Source of the DNA: Streptomyces capillispiralis
GTDB lineage: Bacteria; Actinomycetota; Actinomycetes; Streptomycetales; Streptomycetaceae
Assembly (NCBI RefSeq): GCF_007829875.1
Contig: NZ_VIWV01000001.1
Coordinates: 3,442,501-3,506,500 of the forward strand
DNA: 64,000 nucleotides
Direction of reading: 5' to 3'
In this document: positions 50,411 to 59,372 of the stretch, in pieces
How the letters are laid out: each line of letters starts with the position of its first letter
How positions within the stretch are numbered: the first letter of the stretch is position 1
Notes under the pieces: generated by a model
What the model saw: only the letters and a program-made list of their open reading frames with translations
Told to the model about the DNA's origin: nothing
The model's database searches: none
Made by a program: the position numbers and the translations under genes

Positions 50411-50467
50411 TGAAGAGGTACGAGAGTTCCTGAAAAGGGTGGTGCGTTGCCGCGGCGCGGCGGGCGC

Positions 50468-51151
50468 TCACTCGGTGCGGGATCCACCGCCGAGTCCGCC
50501 CGCCCAGCGGCGGTAGAGGCCGTGCTCGACGCCCGCCGCGTCGAGCACGCGTCCCGCGACGAAGTCCACCAGGTCCTGGATGTGCGTCGCGCCCGCGTAG
50601 AAGGCCGGTGAGGCGGGCACCACGGTCGCGCCCGCGTCGTCCAGCGTCACCAGGTGCCGCAGCGTCTGGCCGTTCAGCGGGGTCTCCCGCACGGCCACGA
50701 CCAGCGTGCGCCCCTCCTTCAGGGTCACGCTCGCCGCCCGCTGCAGCAGGTCCTTGGAGAGCCCGAGCGCCACCCCGGCCACGCAGGCCGTGGAGGCGGG
50801 CACGATCAGCATGCCCTTGCTCGGGTACGACCCCGAGGACGGCCCGGCCGCGAGGTCACCGGCGGCCCAGTGCCGTACGCCGTCGAGGTCGACCGTGAAG
50901 GTGTCCGGCTTGCCGTCCGCGCCACGGGACAGCCATTCCCGCAGGTCGTCGCGCCAGTGGGCGTCACGGAAGGCGATGCCGGTCTCGTCCAGCAGGGTGA
51001 GCCGCGAGGCCCGGCTGACGACGAGGTCGACACTCTCGCCGGCGGCGAGCAGCGCCCGCAGCACCGAGGCGGCATACGGGGTGCCGGAGGCGCCGGAGAC
51101 CCCTACGATCCAAGGCGTACGCCGCGTCTCTCCTGGCTTGACTGGGTTCAC
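50468..51151 (-). CDS. ubiX: UbiX-like flavin prenyltransferase for menaquinone synthesis
   Basis: 227 residues from GTG 51151. N-terminal FMN-binding loop VGVSGASGTPYAASVLRAL; SSGSYPSKGMLIVPASTACVAGVALGLSKDLLQRAASVTLKEGRTLVVAVRETPLN, the UbiX/Pad1 core. It makes prenylated FMN for the UbiD-like decarboxylase encoded at 53239. Corresponds in context to the menaquinone-linked UbiX of S. coelicolor. The symbol follows the family name; the pathway-specific mqn letter is not assigned with certainty. Confidence 0.9.
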   Translation of the reverse strand: MNPVKPGETRRTPWIVGVSGASGTPYAASVLRALLAAGESVDLVVSRASRLTLLDETGIAFRDAHWRDDLREWLSRGADGKPDTFTVDLDGVRHWAAGDLAAGPSSGSYPSKGMLIVPASTACVAGVALGLSKDLLQRAASVTLKEGRTLVVAVRETPLNGQTLRHLVTLDDAGATVVPASPAFYAGATHIQDLVDFVAGRVLDAAGVEHGLYRRWAGGLGGGSRTE

Positions 51152-51242
51152 GACACCGAGCCTATCCGGAGTCACAGGGTGGGAACCGGCCGAGGGGGCC
51201 GGGCGTTCCACTGGGAGAACGAGCCGGTGCCGGGGGTGAGCG

Positions 51243-51845
51243 ATGTCGGGTGCGTCTGCCGCGTGGTCGCGGCGCGACCGCGTCAGGTTCGCGGCCGGGC
51301 TGATGGCGGGCTGGGTGGCGCTGCTGTGGCTGCTCGAAGTGGCCGACGTGGTCAGCGGCCACGCCCTGGACGGCTTCGGCATCGTGCCGCGCACCCCGTC
51401 CGAGCTGGTCGATGTCCTCCCGTCCGCCTTCGTGCACTTCGGCTTCGCCCATGTGGCCGCCAACAGCGTGCCGTTGCTGGTGCTCGGCTTCCTCGCGGCG
51501 CTCGGCGGCATACGCCGGTTCGCCGCCGTGTGCGCGCTGATCGTCGTGGCCGACGGTCTGGGTGTGTGGCTCGTGGCCCCGGCGCACAGCAACACGGCGG
51601 GCGCCTCCGGCCTGGTCTTCGGCCTCTTCGGCTTCCTGCTGGTCAGCGGCTTCGTCGAGCGCCGCCCGCTCGGTGTCCTGGCCGGTGTGCTGGTGACCGC
51701 CGTCTGGGGCGGCTCGATCCTCGCCGGGCTCGCCCCGACCCAGTCCGGGGTGAGCTGGCAGGGCCATCTGATCGGTATGGCGGCGGGGGTGGCGGCGGCG
51801 TTCGTCTTCCGCCGCCGGCCCGCTCGCCGGGAGCTGCGGGCGTAG
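51243..51845 (+). CDS. Rhomboid-family intramembrane serine protease
   Basis: 200 residues from ATG 51243. Six transmembrane helices. The catalytic Ser122 lies in NTAGASGLVFGLFG and the His175 in SWQGHLIGMAAG; HFGFAHVAANSVPLLVLG holds the conserved HxxxN (His70, Asn74). A short, six-helix bacterial rhomboid without extra domains. The only plus-strand gene between the menaquinone genes, and it meets mqnP tail to tail. Confidence 0.9.
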   Translation: MSGASAAWSRRDRVRFAAGLMAGWVALLWLLEVADVVSGHALDGFGIVPRTPSELVDVLPSAFVHFGFAHVAANSVPLLVLGFLAALGGIRRFAAVCALIVVADGLGVWLVAPAHSNTAGASGLVFGLFGFLLVSGFVERRPLGVLAGVLVTAVWGGSILAGLAPTQSGVSWQGHLIGMAAGVAAAFVFRRRPARRELRA

Positions 51846-51851
51846 GCCGCC

Positions 51852-52775
51852 TCAGACCGTCAGCCCGCGCACCAGGAGGTCCAGCAGGGCACACACGAAC
51901 AGGGCGATGCCGATGAAGCCGTTGACGCTGAAGAAGGCCCGGTTCAGGCGGGTCAGGTCGTGGGGGCGGACGATGGTGTGCTCGTAGACGAAGGCGCCGG
52001 CGACGACGAGCAGGCCCAGCCAGAAGAAGGCCCCGGCGTCGGTGAGGACGGCGTACCAGGCGAACAGGGCCGTGGTGACGGCGTGGCAGACGCGGGCGCC
52101 CCGGATGGCGGCCGGGATGCCGAAGCGGGCCGGGACGGACTTCACACCGATCTCCCGGTCGGTGTCGACGTCCTGGCAGGCGTAGATCAGGTCGAAGCCG
52201 CCGATCCACACGCCGACCGCGAGACCGAGGACGACCGCCTCCCAGGACCAGGTGCCGGTGACGGCCAGCCAGCCGCCGACCGGGCCCATCGCCTGGGCGA
52301 GACCGAGGATGGCCTGCGGGAAGTTGGTGAACCGCTTGCCGTAGGGATACACCACCATCGGGACGACGGCGACGGGCGCGAGGGCCAGGCAGAGCGGGTT
52401 GAGCAGGGCCGCCGCGCCGAGGAAGACGGCCAGGGCGATGAGCGCGCCGGTCCAGGCGTGCTTCACCGACATCGCGCCGGTGACCAGCTCGCGGTGCGCG
52501 GTGCGCGGGTTGCGGGCGTCGATCTCGCGGTCGATGATCCGGTTGGCGGCCATGGCGAAGGTGCGCAGGCCCACCATGGCGAGGGTGACCAGCAGCAGCC
52601 GGCCCCAGTGGATGTTCGCGTCCCACTCGTACATCGAGGTGAGGGCGGCGATGTAGGCGAAGGGCAGCGCGAACACCGAGTGCTCGATCATGACCAGGCG
52701 GAGGAAGGCCTTGACCTTCCCCGTCGGCCGCGATGCCGGGCCCGGGCCCACGATCCCGTCGGCGGTGGTCATCAT
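51852..52775 (-). CDS. mqnP: UbiA-family prenyltransferase of menaquinone synthesis
   Basis: 307 residues, about eight transmembrane helices. Aspartate-rich motif one is NRIIDREID (with the leading MAANRIIDREIDARNPRT typical of UbiA), motif two is YACQDVDTDREIG. It attaches the polyprenyl tail to 1,4-dihydroxy-6-naphthoate. Start ATG overlaps the stop of the preceding small gene (ATGA), and that gene overlaps the UbiD gene, making a coupled trio. Confidence 0.93.
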   Translation of the reverse strand: MMTTADGIVGPGPASRPTGKVKAFLRLVMIEHSVFALPFAYIAALTSMYEWDANIHWGRLLLVTLAMVGLRTFAMAANRIIDREIDARNPRTAHRELVTGAMSVKHAWTGALIALAVFLGAAALLNPLCLALAPVAVVPMVVYPYGKRFTNFPQAILGLAQAMGPVGGWLAVTGTWSWEAVVLGLAVGVWIGGFDLIYACQDVDTDREIGVKSVPARFGIPAAIRGARVCHAVTTALFAWYAVLTDAGAFFWLGLLVVAGAFVYEHTIVRPHDLTRLNRAFFSVNGFIGIALFVCALLDLLVRGLTV

Positions 52776-53242
52776 GCGAGGCTCCCGAGGAACGCGTCGA
52801 GGTCGGCCAGGAGTCCGGCGACGGGCACCGGGCCCGTCCGCACGGTCAGGGGTGTCTCCGCGTCGTCGGGCGGGGTGATGTGCGCCGTGAAGGTGTACGC
52901 GTCCGCGCCGGAGGGGTGGGCGTCCAGCCGGAGCACCGCGCCGCCGTCGACGGTGAACGGTCCGCTCGCCGCAGCGAGCTGGTCGCGCAGCTGCCGGGCG
53001 AAGGCGGCGGGTTCCGCGTCGCGCACACCGGGCAGTTCGAAGCCGTCACCCTCGCCGTCCTGCTCGAAGAGCACCGCCCAGGTGTCGCCGGGGCCCGCGA
53101 GTTCCTCGGGCGTCACGCCCGCCTCGTCGGCGGCCCGGCGGACCCCCGGGTCGGCCGGGTCCAGCTCGGGGCGCACCAGGGCCACGTAGTCGGTGCCGGT
53201 GCCGATGAACAGCTCCGGGCCGCCGACGGCGAGGGGGCTCAC
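52772..53242 (-). CDS. Hypothetical protein coupled to the UbiD and mqnP genes
   Basis: 156 residues from GTG 53242, overlapping the UbiD stop (GTGA), and overlapping the mqnP start (ATGA). Soluble alpha/beta: [82 protein letters not shown]. No family recognised. Because it is translationally coupled on both sides to menaquinone enzymes, a chaperone or accessory role in that pathway should be considered. Confidence 0.72.
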   Translation of the reverse strand: MSPLAVGGPELFIGTGTDYVALVRPELDPADPGVRRAADEAGVTPEELAGPGDTWAVLFEQDGEGDGFELPGVRDAEPAAFARQLRDQLAAASGPFTVDGGAVLRLDAHPSGADAYTFTAHITPPDDAETPLTVRTGPVPVAGLLADLDAFLGSLA

Positions 53243-54690
53243 AGTCCGTACTCCTTCCAGCGGCGGTCGACCAGGGCGGCCGTGTCCGGGTCGGACTCGA
53301 CCATGTCGGGCCAGCCGCCGTCGCGCGTGTACCCCTCCTCGGGCCACTTCTTCGTGGCGTCGATGCCCGCCTTGCCGCCCCAGAACTGCTGGTAGGAGGC
53401 GTGGTCGAGGTGGTCGACGGGGCCTTCGACGACGGTGAGGTCACGGGCGTAGTCGGTGTTGCCGAGGGCCCGCCAGGAGACCTCGTGCAGGTCGTGCACG
53501 TCGCAGTCGGAGTCGACGACCACGATCAGCTTGGTCAGCGACATCATGTGGGCGCCCCAGATGGCGTGCATGACCTTCTGCGCGTGCTTGGGGTACTTCT
53601 TGTCGATCGAGACGATCGCGCAGTTGTGGAAGCCGCCGGACTCGGGGAGGTGGTAGTCCACGATGTCCGGGACGATGATCTTGAGGAGCGGCAGGAAGAA
53701 GCGTTCCGTCGCGCGGCCCAGCGGCCCGTCCTCCGTCGGGGGCCGGCCGACCACGATCGACTGGAGCAGCGGGCGCTTGCGCATGGTCACGCAGTCGATG
53801 GTCAGCGCCGGGAAGGGCTCCTGCGGGGTGTAGAAGCCGGTGTGGTCGCCGAAGGGGCCCTCGGGCAGCATCTCGCCCGGCTCCAGCCAGCCCTCGAGCA
53901 CGACCTCCGCCTGCGCCGGGACCTGGAGCGGGACGGTCTTGCAGTCGACCATCTCGATCCGCTTGCCCTGCACGAACCCGGCGAACAGGTACTCGTCGAT
54001 GTCGCCGGGCAGCGGGGCGGTGGACGCGTACGTGACCGCGGGCGGGCAGCCGAAGGCGATGGCCACGGGCAGCCGCTCACCGCGCCGGGCGGCGACCTGG
54101 TAGTGGTTGCGGCTGTCCTTGTGGATCTGCCAGTGCATGCCGATGGTGCGCCGGTCGTGGCGCTGGAGCCGGTACAGGCCCAGGTTGCGGATGCCGGACT
54201 CCGGGTCCTTGGTGTGGGTGAGCCCCAGGTTGAAGAAGGAGCCGCCGTCCTTGGGCCAGGTGAACAGCGCGGGAAGCCGTTCGAGGTCGACGTCGTCGCC
54301 GCGCAGCACGACCTCGTGCACGGGCGCGTCCTTCACCTTCTTCGGCGGTACGTGCGTCATCGCGCCGAGCTTGCCGAACGCCTCGCGCACCCCGACGAAC
54401 CCGTGCGGCAGCTCGGGCTTCAGCAGCCCGCCGATCTTCTCGCTGATCTCCGCGTAGGACGTCAGCCCGAGCGCCTTCAGCAGGCGCCGGTCCGTGCCGT
54501 ACACGTTCATCGCGAGGGGCATGTCCGAGCCGCGCACGTTCTCGAAGAGCAGTGCGGGACCGCCGGCCTTCTGCACCCGGTCGACGATCTCACCGACCTC
54601 CAGATACGGGTCGACCTCGGCCTTGATGCGCTTGAGGTCGCCCTCGCGCTCCAGCGCCCTGAGCAGGGAGCGAAGATCGTCGTAAGCCAT
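53239..54690 (-). CDS. UbiD-family menaquinone biosynthesis decarboxylase
   Basis: 483 residues from ATG 54690. N-terminal [48 protein letters not shown] (prenyl-FMN/Mn region); [28 protein letters not shown] with the catalytic Glu-Asp network; C-terminal [20 protein letters not shown]. It fits the SCO4490-type family, which decarboxylates 1,4-dihydroxy-6-naphthoate or its prenylated form, using the prenylated flavin from the UbiX-like enzyme. First gene of the UbiD-hypothetical-mqnP trio. Confidence 0.92.
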   Translation of the reverse strand: MAYDDLRSLLRALEREGDLKRIKAEVDPYLEVGEIVDRVQKAGGPALLFENVRGSDMPLAMNVYGTDRRLLKALGLTSYAEISEKIGGLLKPELPHGFVGVREAFGKLGAMTHVPPKKVKDAPVHEVVLRGDDVDLERLPALFTWPKDGGSFFNLGLTHTKDPESGIRNLGLYRLQRHDRRTIGMHWQIHKDSRNHYQVAARRGERLPVAIAFGCPPAVTYASTAPLPGDIDEYLFAGFVQGKRIEMVDCKTVPLQVPAQAEVVLEGWLEPGEMLPEGPFGDHTGFYTPQEPFPALTIDCVTMRKRPLLQSIVVGRPPTEDGPLGRATERFFLPLLKIIVPDIVDYHLPESGGFHNCAIVSIDKKYPKHAQKVMHAIWGAHMMSLTKLIVVVDSDCDVHDLHEVSWRALGNTDYARDLTVVEGPVDHLDHASYQQFWGGKAGIDATKKWPEEGYTRDGGWPDMVESDPDTAALVDRRWKEYGL

Positions 54691-54756
54691 GCGGTCAAGT
54701 ATCCCCGAGCGGTTACCCTGGCCCTGTACCGCCCACCGCTTTCGCTGGAGAGGCCC

Positions 54757-55098
54757 ATGCTGCGGGTGCTGATGTTCCTGGTGCCACTGGCCCTGAGCGT
54801 GTACGCGTTCATCGACTGCATCAGCACGAAGGACGACGACATCCGGCACATGCCCAAGCCGCTGTGGGCGATCCTCGTGCTGCTGTTCCCGCTGGTCGGG
54901 TCGATCTCGTGGATCATCGCGGGCAAGAAGCGGCACCCGGCGGGCGCCGGCGGCAGCATCGGTTCCGCCTGGAGCCGGGGCGGTGGCCGTCGGCAGTGGG
55001 TGGCCCCCGACGACAACCCCGAGTTCCTCAAGTCCCTGGACGACGAGAAGGGCAAGGACGACCGCCCGGGGGACGGGGAGCGCGGCGGGTCCGCCTGA
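54757..55098 (+). CDS. PLDc N-terminal-type small membrane protein
   Basis: 113 residues. Two transmembrane helices (about 2-20 and 37-57) separated by [40 protein letters not shown], the pattern of the phospholipase_D-nuclease N-terminal domain (PLDc_N), which in actinomycetes commonly occurs alone. The C-terminal half is a charged, Gly/Asp-rich disordered tail. Function unknown; a small anchor or scaffold. Confidence 0.85.
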   Translation: MLRVLMFLVPLALSVYAFIDCISTKDDDIRHMPKPLWAILVLLFPLVGSISWIIAGKKRHPAGAGGSIGSAWSRGGGRRQWVAPDDNPEFLKSLDDEKGKDDRPGDGERGGSA

Positions 55099-55336
55099 CC
55101 GGTCCGCACGTCAGCGCCTGGTCCGGCGCCGGCGCGTCGAACCCGTCGCACGTCCGCGTCATCGGCGTGCCGCTGGGCCGGGCGTGGTCCGGACCCTGCC
55201 GTGTCCTCGGCGACGACTGAGGAGAGCAGTCGCTCGGGGGTCGTCTTCCCCGCGTGCCCGACCGGCGGCGTGCCCGCCCGCTCCCCCTGCGCCGGGCGGA
55301 CACGCACGTCGGCTCAGCCAGTCTGGACCAGTGCCG

Positions 55337-55361
55337 TCTAGAATTGGAAGAGCATTCTAGA
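55337..55361. promoter_or_regulatory. Operator/promoter of the TetR gene
   Basis: TCTAGAAT (55337-55344) and ATTCTAGA (55354-55361) are a perfect inverted repeat around a 9-base spacer. TAGAAT within the left arm fits the TAnnnT -10. It is 44 bases before the TetR start and is an A/T island in a G/C-rich gap, as expected for an autoregulatory TetR site. The gap (55099-55404) holds nothing else recognisable. Confidence 0.65.
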
Positions 55362-55404
55362 AATTCACTCCAGAAACACATCCGGAAGGTACGTCGGCCC
55401 TGCG

Positions 55405-56004
55405 ATGAGCCCCAAGCAGCACCGCGGCGAGGTCACCGCCGAACAGCTTCTGGACGCGGCGCTGCGCGTCTTCGCGGAGTCGGGCGAGCAGGGCCTCACG
55501 GTCCAGGCGGTCACCCGGGCCAGCGGGGTCAGCATGGGCAGCCTCTACCACCACTTCGGCAGCCTGGACGGCCTGGTGACCGCGCTGCTGACGCGCTGGC
55601 TGGAGCGGCTGCTGGGCGAGATGGTCACGGCCCTGGAGCAAGCGGAGTCCGCCCGGGACGGCGTCGGCGCGCTGGTGCGGATGTATCTCGCCTTCATCCG
55701 GGACCACCGGGACGTGGGCATGCTGCTGCACTCCTCGCGCGCCGACCAGTTGGGGATGCGGCAGGCGCGGCTGCTGCGGGACGCCCAGGAGGCCCGGCTG
55801 ACACCGCTGACCGCCTGGGTGAGCGGGCACGTGGAGTCGGGCGAGATCGCGCCCCTGCCCCTGTCCGTGCTCGAATCCCTCGTCCTGGGCCCGGTCGTCG
55901 GCGTCAGCCGCCGCTGGCTGACCCTCGGCGACGTGGATCTCGACGAGGCGGCCCGCGTCCTGCCCGACCGGATCTGGCGGTCGGTCCGCGCGGACCTGGG
56001 GTGA
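55405..56004 (+). CDS. TetR-family regulator
   Basis: 199 residues. HTH: TAEQLLDAALRVFAESGEQGLTVQAVTRASGVSMGSLYHHFGSLDGLVTALL (about 11-62). Helical ligand domain thereafter, with RSSRADQLGMRQARLL-type segment (HSSRADQLGMRQARLL). It is probably autoregulated through the palindrome upstream. Its target genes cannot be told from the window; the neighbours are an unrelated PLDc_N gene and a convergent kinase. Confidence 0.9.
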   Translation: MSPKQHRGEVTAEQLLDAALRVFAESGEQGLTVQAVTRASGVSMGSLYHHFGSLDGLVTALLTRWLERLLGEMVTALEQAESARDGVGALVRMYLAFIRDHRDVGMLLHSSRADQLGMRQARLLRDAQEARLTPLTAWVSGHVESGEIAPLPLSVLESLVLGPVVGVSRRWLTLGDVDLDEAARVLPDRIWRSVRADLG

Positions 56005-56028
56005 ACGCGGGCGGGACGGCGGGGCGGG

Positions 56029-57915
56029 TCAGCCGAGTTTCTTGATCCGGGCGGGGGCGAGGGCCCGGTCGAAGATCCGTACGTCCCGGACGGCGCCGGG
56101 GAAGAAGTCGACGGCCCGGCCGCCGTACGACGCCCGGCCGATGATGAAGGGGCCGGTGCCGGACTGCGGGTTGGTGTCCTCGACGGCCACTTCGAGCGCG
56201 CCGTTGACGTACAGCCGCAGTCTGCGGGCCGGGCCGTCGCAGACGCCGGTCAGGTGGGTCCAGACGTTCACGGCGGGCTCGCTGCGGCCGGTGGCGCGCA
56301 GGCCGGGGCGGGAGAAGGCCCAGCGGTTCTCCGTGACGGCGTACTGGAGGTAGAAGCTGCTGGCGTCCCCGGCGTCCTGGCTGACGGCGGTGGCCCAGTT
56401 CCCCGGTGCGGCGGAGAGCCGGACCCAGGCGGCGACCGTGAAGCTGCGGCCCTCCCCGGTCCGCAGCACGGGGCCCGCGGTCATGATCTGGCTGCTCCGC
56501 CCGTCGAAGACGGCGCCTCCGCCGCCGGGCAGCCAGGTCACGCCGGTCGCGGTGCCGTCGTGGCCGCCCGACGTGTCCCGCGCGAGCGTGCCCGAGGTCT
56601 CGGTGAGCGGCCAGTGCCCGACGGGCGGAACGGGCTGCGGGGCGGCGGAGGGTGTGGAGGAGGGGCGGGCCGAGGAGGGCGGTGTGGCACGGTCCCGGTC
56701 CGCGGCGGACGACCGGTTGAGCCAGAACCCCGCGCCGACACCGGCCGCGGCGACCGTGCCCGCGCCGGCGCCGAGGAGCAGGAACGCCCGTCGGCTGCCG
56801 CCCCGTTCACGGGCCGCGTCCCGGGCCGCCCGGCGGCCACCGGGTCCGCCCGTTCCGGCGGGTTCCGTCGTGCCGGGGGCGGGCTCCGGGGCGGCGCCCA
56901 CCCGGGTGGCCTGGTCGTGGAACCTGGGCGCCACCATGGTCGCCTGGTGAGGGAAGGCGCCGGGCCCGCCGTCGCGCGGGAGGACGCCGGTGGCGGCCGC
57001 CGGGTCGGTGGGACGGCCGGCCGGGAGGGGCGTCGCGGACGCGGCCGGGGTCGCGGGTCCGTTGCCCGGGGGCCAGGGGCCGGGGTGCCGCAGGGCCATC
57101 GTCGACTCGTTGCCGAGTGCGCCGACCCGGGCGAGGATCTCGTGCGGGGTGGGACGGCCGGCCGGGTCCTTGGCGAGGCAGTCGCCGATGAGGGCGCGCA
57201 GGGCCGGGTCGGTGACGGCCTGCACGTCCGGAGGGTTGTGCACGACGCGGTAGAGCAGGGCGGGGGTCGGTCCGCCGCCGAAGGGGTTGGCGCCGGTCGC
57301 CGCGAACGCGAGCACCGCGCCCAGGCAGAAGACGTCGCTCGCCGGGGTGACGTCTTCCCCGTTGACCTGCTCGGGGGACATGAACCCCGGGGAGCCCGCC
57401 ACCTGCCCCGTCCTGGTGACCGAGTCGGAGTCCACGCTGCGGACGATGCCGAAGTCGATGACCCGGGGCCCGTCCTCGGCGAGCAGCACGTTGGAGGGTT
57501 TGAGGTCGCGGTGGACGAGGTGCGCGGCGTGGATCGACACCAGCGCTTCCGCCAGCCCGGCCGCCAGCGCCAGCACCGCCCCCGCCTCGAACGGCCCCCG
57601 CTCGGCGACCGCCTGTTCCAGCGACGGCCCGGCGATGTAGCTGGTCACCAGCCAGGGCAGGGGCGCGTCCGGGTCCGCGTCGACGACCGGGGCGGTGAAG
57701 GCGCCGCTGACCTTGCGGGCCGCCTCGACCTCGCGGCGGAACCGGTCACGGAACTCGGGCCTGCGCACCAGCTCGCTGTGCACCACCTTGACCGCGACGA
57801 GCCGCCCGCCCGGGGAGCGGCCGAGGTAGACCCGGCCCATGCCGCCCGCGCCCAGTCGGCTCAGCAACCGGTACGTCCCTACGGAGTGCGGGTCGTCCGG
57901 CTCCAGCGCTGACAC
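56029..57915 (-). CDS. Membrane Ser/Thr protein kinase with LamG/concanavalin-like sensor
   Basis: 628 residues from GTG 57915 (GGAGG 5 bases upstream; longer upstream frames lack a ribosome-binding site). Hanks kinase domain with Gly loop LGAGGMGRV (21-29), Lys43, HRDLKPSN (Asp137), DFG (Asp154) and SPGFMSPEQ, in register with the kinase at 32561. Pro/Gly-rich linker, a transmembrane helix at about 377-400, then an extracellular LamG/concanavalin-like domain (about 440-625): GHWPLTETSGTLARDTSGGHDG, FTVAAWVRLSAAPGNW, RLRLYVNGALEVAVEDTNP, ending VRDVRIFDRALAPARIKKL. Kinases with this lectin-like sensor are rarer than PASTA kinases and may sense glycans. Confidence 0.9.
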   Translation of the reverse strand: MSALEPDDPHSVGTYRLLSRLGAGGMGRVYLGRSPGGRLVAVKVVHSELVRRPEFRDRFRREVEAARKVSGAFTAPVVDADPDAPLPWLVTSYIAGPSLEQAVAERGPFEAGAVLALAAGLAEALVSIHAAHLVHRDLKPSNVLLAEDGPRVIDFGIVRSVDSDSVTRTGQVAGSPGFMSPEQVNGEDVTPASDVFCLGAVLAFAATGANPFGGGPTPALLYRVVHNPPDVQAVTDPALRALIGDCLAKDPAGRPTPHEILARVGALGNESTMALRHPGPWPPGNGPATPAASATPLPAGRPTDPAAATGVLPRDGGPGAFPHQATMVAPRFHDQATRVGAAPEPAPGTTEPAGTGGPGGRRAARDAARERGGSRRAFLLLGAGAGTVAAAGVGAGFWLNRSSAADRDRATPPSSARPSSTPSAAPQPVPPVGHWPLTETSGTLARDTSGGHDGTATGVTWLPGGGGAVFDGRSSQIMTAGPVLRTGEGRSFTVAAWVRLSAAPGNWATAVSQDAGDASSFYLQYAVTENRWAFSRPGLRATGRSEPAVNVWTHLTGVCDGPARRLRLYVNGALEVAVEDTNPQSGTGPFIIGRASYGGRAVDFFPGAVRDVRIFDRALAPARIKKLG

Positions 57916-57988
57916 AAATGCCTCCACGGCGTGCGATCTCGGCCCTTGGGGGCAGGCCAAGCATAAAGCCAATCGCACCCGTGTTCGC

Positions 57989-58017
57989 CGAAGTGCCGGA
58001 CGGCGTACGGCACTTCG
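57989..58017. promoter_or_regulatory. Perfect 10-bp inverted repeat upstream of the kinase
   Basis: CGAAGTGCCG (57989-57998) and CGGCACTTCG (58008-58017) flank a 9-base spacer. It sits 75-102 bases upstream of the LamG kinase start codon and just past the 3' end of the pseudogene remnant, so it could be an operator for the kinase or the old terminator of the decayed gene. Confidence 0.5.
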
Positions 58018-58034
58018 ACCGACGGTCCGCCCGG

Positions 58035-58350
58035 TCACTCGCCCTCGAAGATCTCCTCGGCCTTCGGGACGGTGACGGCGCGGGCGAGCCAGCGGCGGAG
58101 GACGTCGGAATCGGTACAGCCCGTGATACGGCCGCGGACGTCGTCCGAGACGTCGAGACCGCGCTGCTCCCGAACGAGCGGGATGTCCTCGACACGGCTC
58201 TCGGCCCGTGCTTGGGCGCGGGCTTCGGTGCGGGCTTCGGCGCGGATCTCCTCGACGAGGTAGGACTTTCAGAAGGAGAGGTCCACGGCCACCAGGTTCC
58301 TCCAGACGTGCTTGGCCGGGTGCTTGCCCAGGCCTTGTGACAGGGCTGCG
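58035..58350 (-). pseudogene. C-terminal remnant of a Streptomyces Rpn-like/transposase-neighbourhood protein
   Basis: The minus strand reads HAALSQGLGKHPAKHVWRN, then LVAVDLSF, an in-frame TGA at 58271-58269, and continues in the same frame KSYLVEEIRAEARTEARAQARAE, then VRGRITGCTDSDVLRRWL, ending EEIFEGE and TGA (58037-58035). From memory this matches the C-terminal ~100 residues of an abundant Streptomyces family of about 300 residues, where an aromatic residue stands at the stop position. The N-terminal two thirds are absent. The 5' boundary is approximate. The remaining gap up to 58496 holds nothing else I can identify. Confidence 0.65.
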
Positions 58351-58496
58351 TGAGCGATTCGGGTGGTCGTGTTGGGGGTGCGCTCAGATGTGCGGGGTGT
58401 GGACACGGCCGCGGTTGGTGCTCACAGGATTCAGGCGGGGTGGCTCCGCGGGCGGGGGGCGGGGCAATCCTTCGCGGGCGCGGTCCGGTCGGCGGG

Positions 58497-59261
58497 TCAG
58501 CGCAGGCGGGAGGAGGACAGGATGGACAGGAGGTGGGCCGGGACCATCACCCAGGTGATGACGGCGAGCGCGCCCAGCGCCCAGCGGGTCGGGTCGATGC
58601 CACCGGTCAGCTCGTCGGCGATCGCCGCGACGAGGAGGACGAGGGAGGCCTCGATGCCGTTGGTGACCCGGTGGATCTTGAACGCGGCGGCGATGCGGCG
58701 CACGGTGGCGACGCCCTGCGAGCGCGGGCGGGTCGACTCGTCGTCGGCGACGGCCAGTCCGCGCCGGGCGCGGGCCACGTCCACCAGGTCGGTGGAGGCC
58801 TTGAGGAGGACGACACCGAGGGCCGTCGCGATGCCGACCGACAGCCAGCCGCCCACGCCCGACTCGGCGGCGCGGTAGCCGGCGCCCGCCATCAGCGCCG
58901 CGTCCGCGAGATACGCGCCGAGCCGGTCGACGTAGATACCGGCCGCGCTGTTCTGCCCCTTCCAGCGGGCGACCTCGCCGTCCACGCAGTCGAAGAGCAG
59001 GAACAGCTGCATGAGGATCACGGCGAGGATCGCGCCGGTCAGGCCCGGGATCATCAGCGCGGCGCCGGAGGCCACTCCGCACACCACCATGGTCCAGGTG
59101 AGCTGGTCGGGGGTGACCGGGGTGCGGACCAGGTGGCGGGTGGCGCGCAGGGAGATCCTGCGCATGTAGAGCCGGCCGGCCCAGTGCTCGCCGTTGCGGC
59201 TCGCCATCTTGGCCTGCGGCTGGCAGACCTCCCGCAGCTCCTCCAGTGCCGGAGCACCCAT
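58497..59261 (-). CDS. CDP-alcohol phosphatidyltransferase family membrane protein
   Basis: 254 residues from ATG 59261 (GGGAGG 5 bases upstream). Five to six transmembrane helices. The CDP-alcohol motif starts DCVDGEVARWKGQNSAAG and continues IYVDRLGAYLAD. The first three Asp, the Gly, Ala and Arg are in place, but the position of the fourth Asp (four after the third) is Ala; the next Asp comes four residues later. It probably transfers a phosphoalcohol from a CDP-activated donor; the product lipid is unknown. Confidence 0.85.
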   Translation of the reverse strand: MGAPALEELREVCQPQAKMASRNGEHWAGRLYMRRISLRATRHLVRTPVTPDQLTWTMVVCGVASGAALMIPGLTGAILAVILMQLFLLFDCVDGEVARWKGQNSAAGIYVDRLGAYLADAALMAGAGYRAAESGVGGWLSVGIATALGVVLLKASTDLVDVARARRGLAVADDESTRPRSQGVATVRRIAAAFKIHRVTNGIEASLVLLVAAIADELTGGIDPTRWALGALAVITWVMVPAHLLSILSSSRLR

Positions 59262-59372
59262 GCCGTTCCTCCCACCAGGGCCCAACTGCCGCCCGTGCGG
59301 CGGTGATCGGGCCAGGGTACAGAGGCGGTGCGGCGCACCCCGCGCGGGCCACCGGCGCGGGAGACTGGGCGC

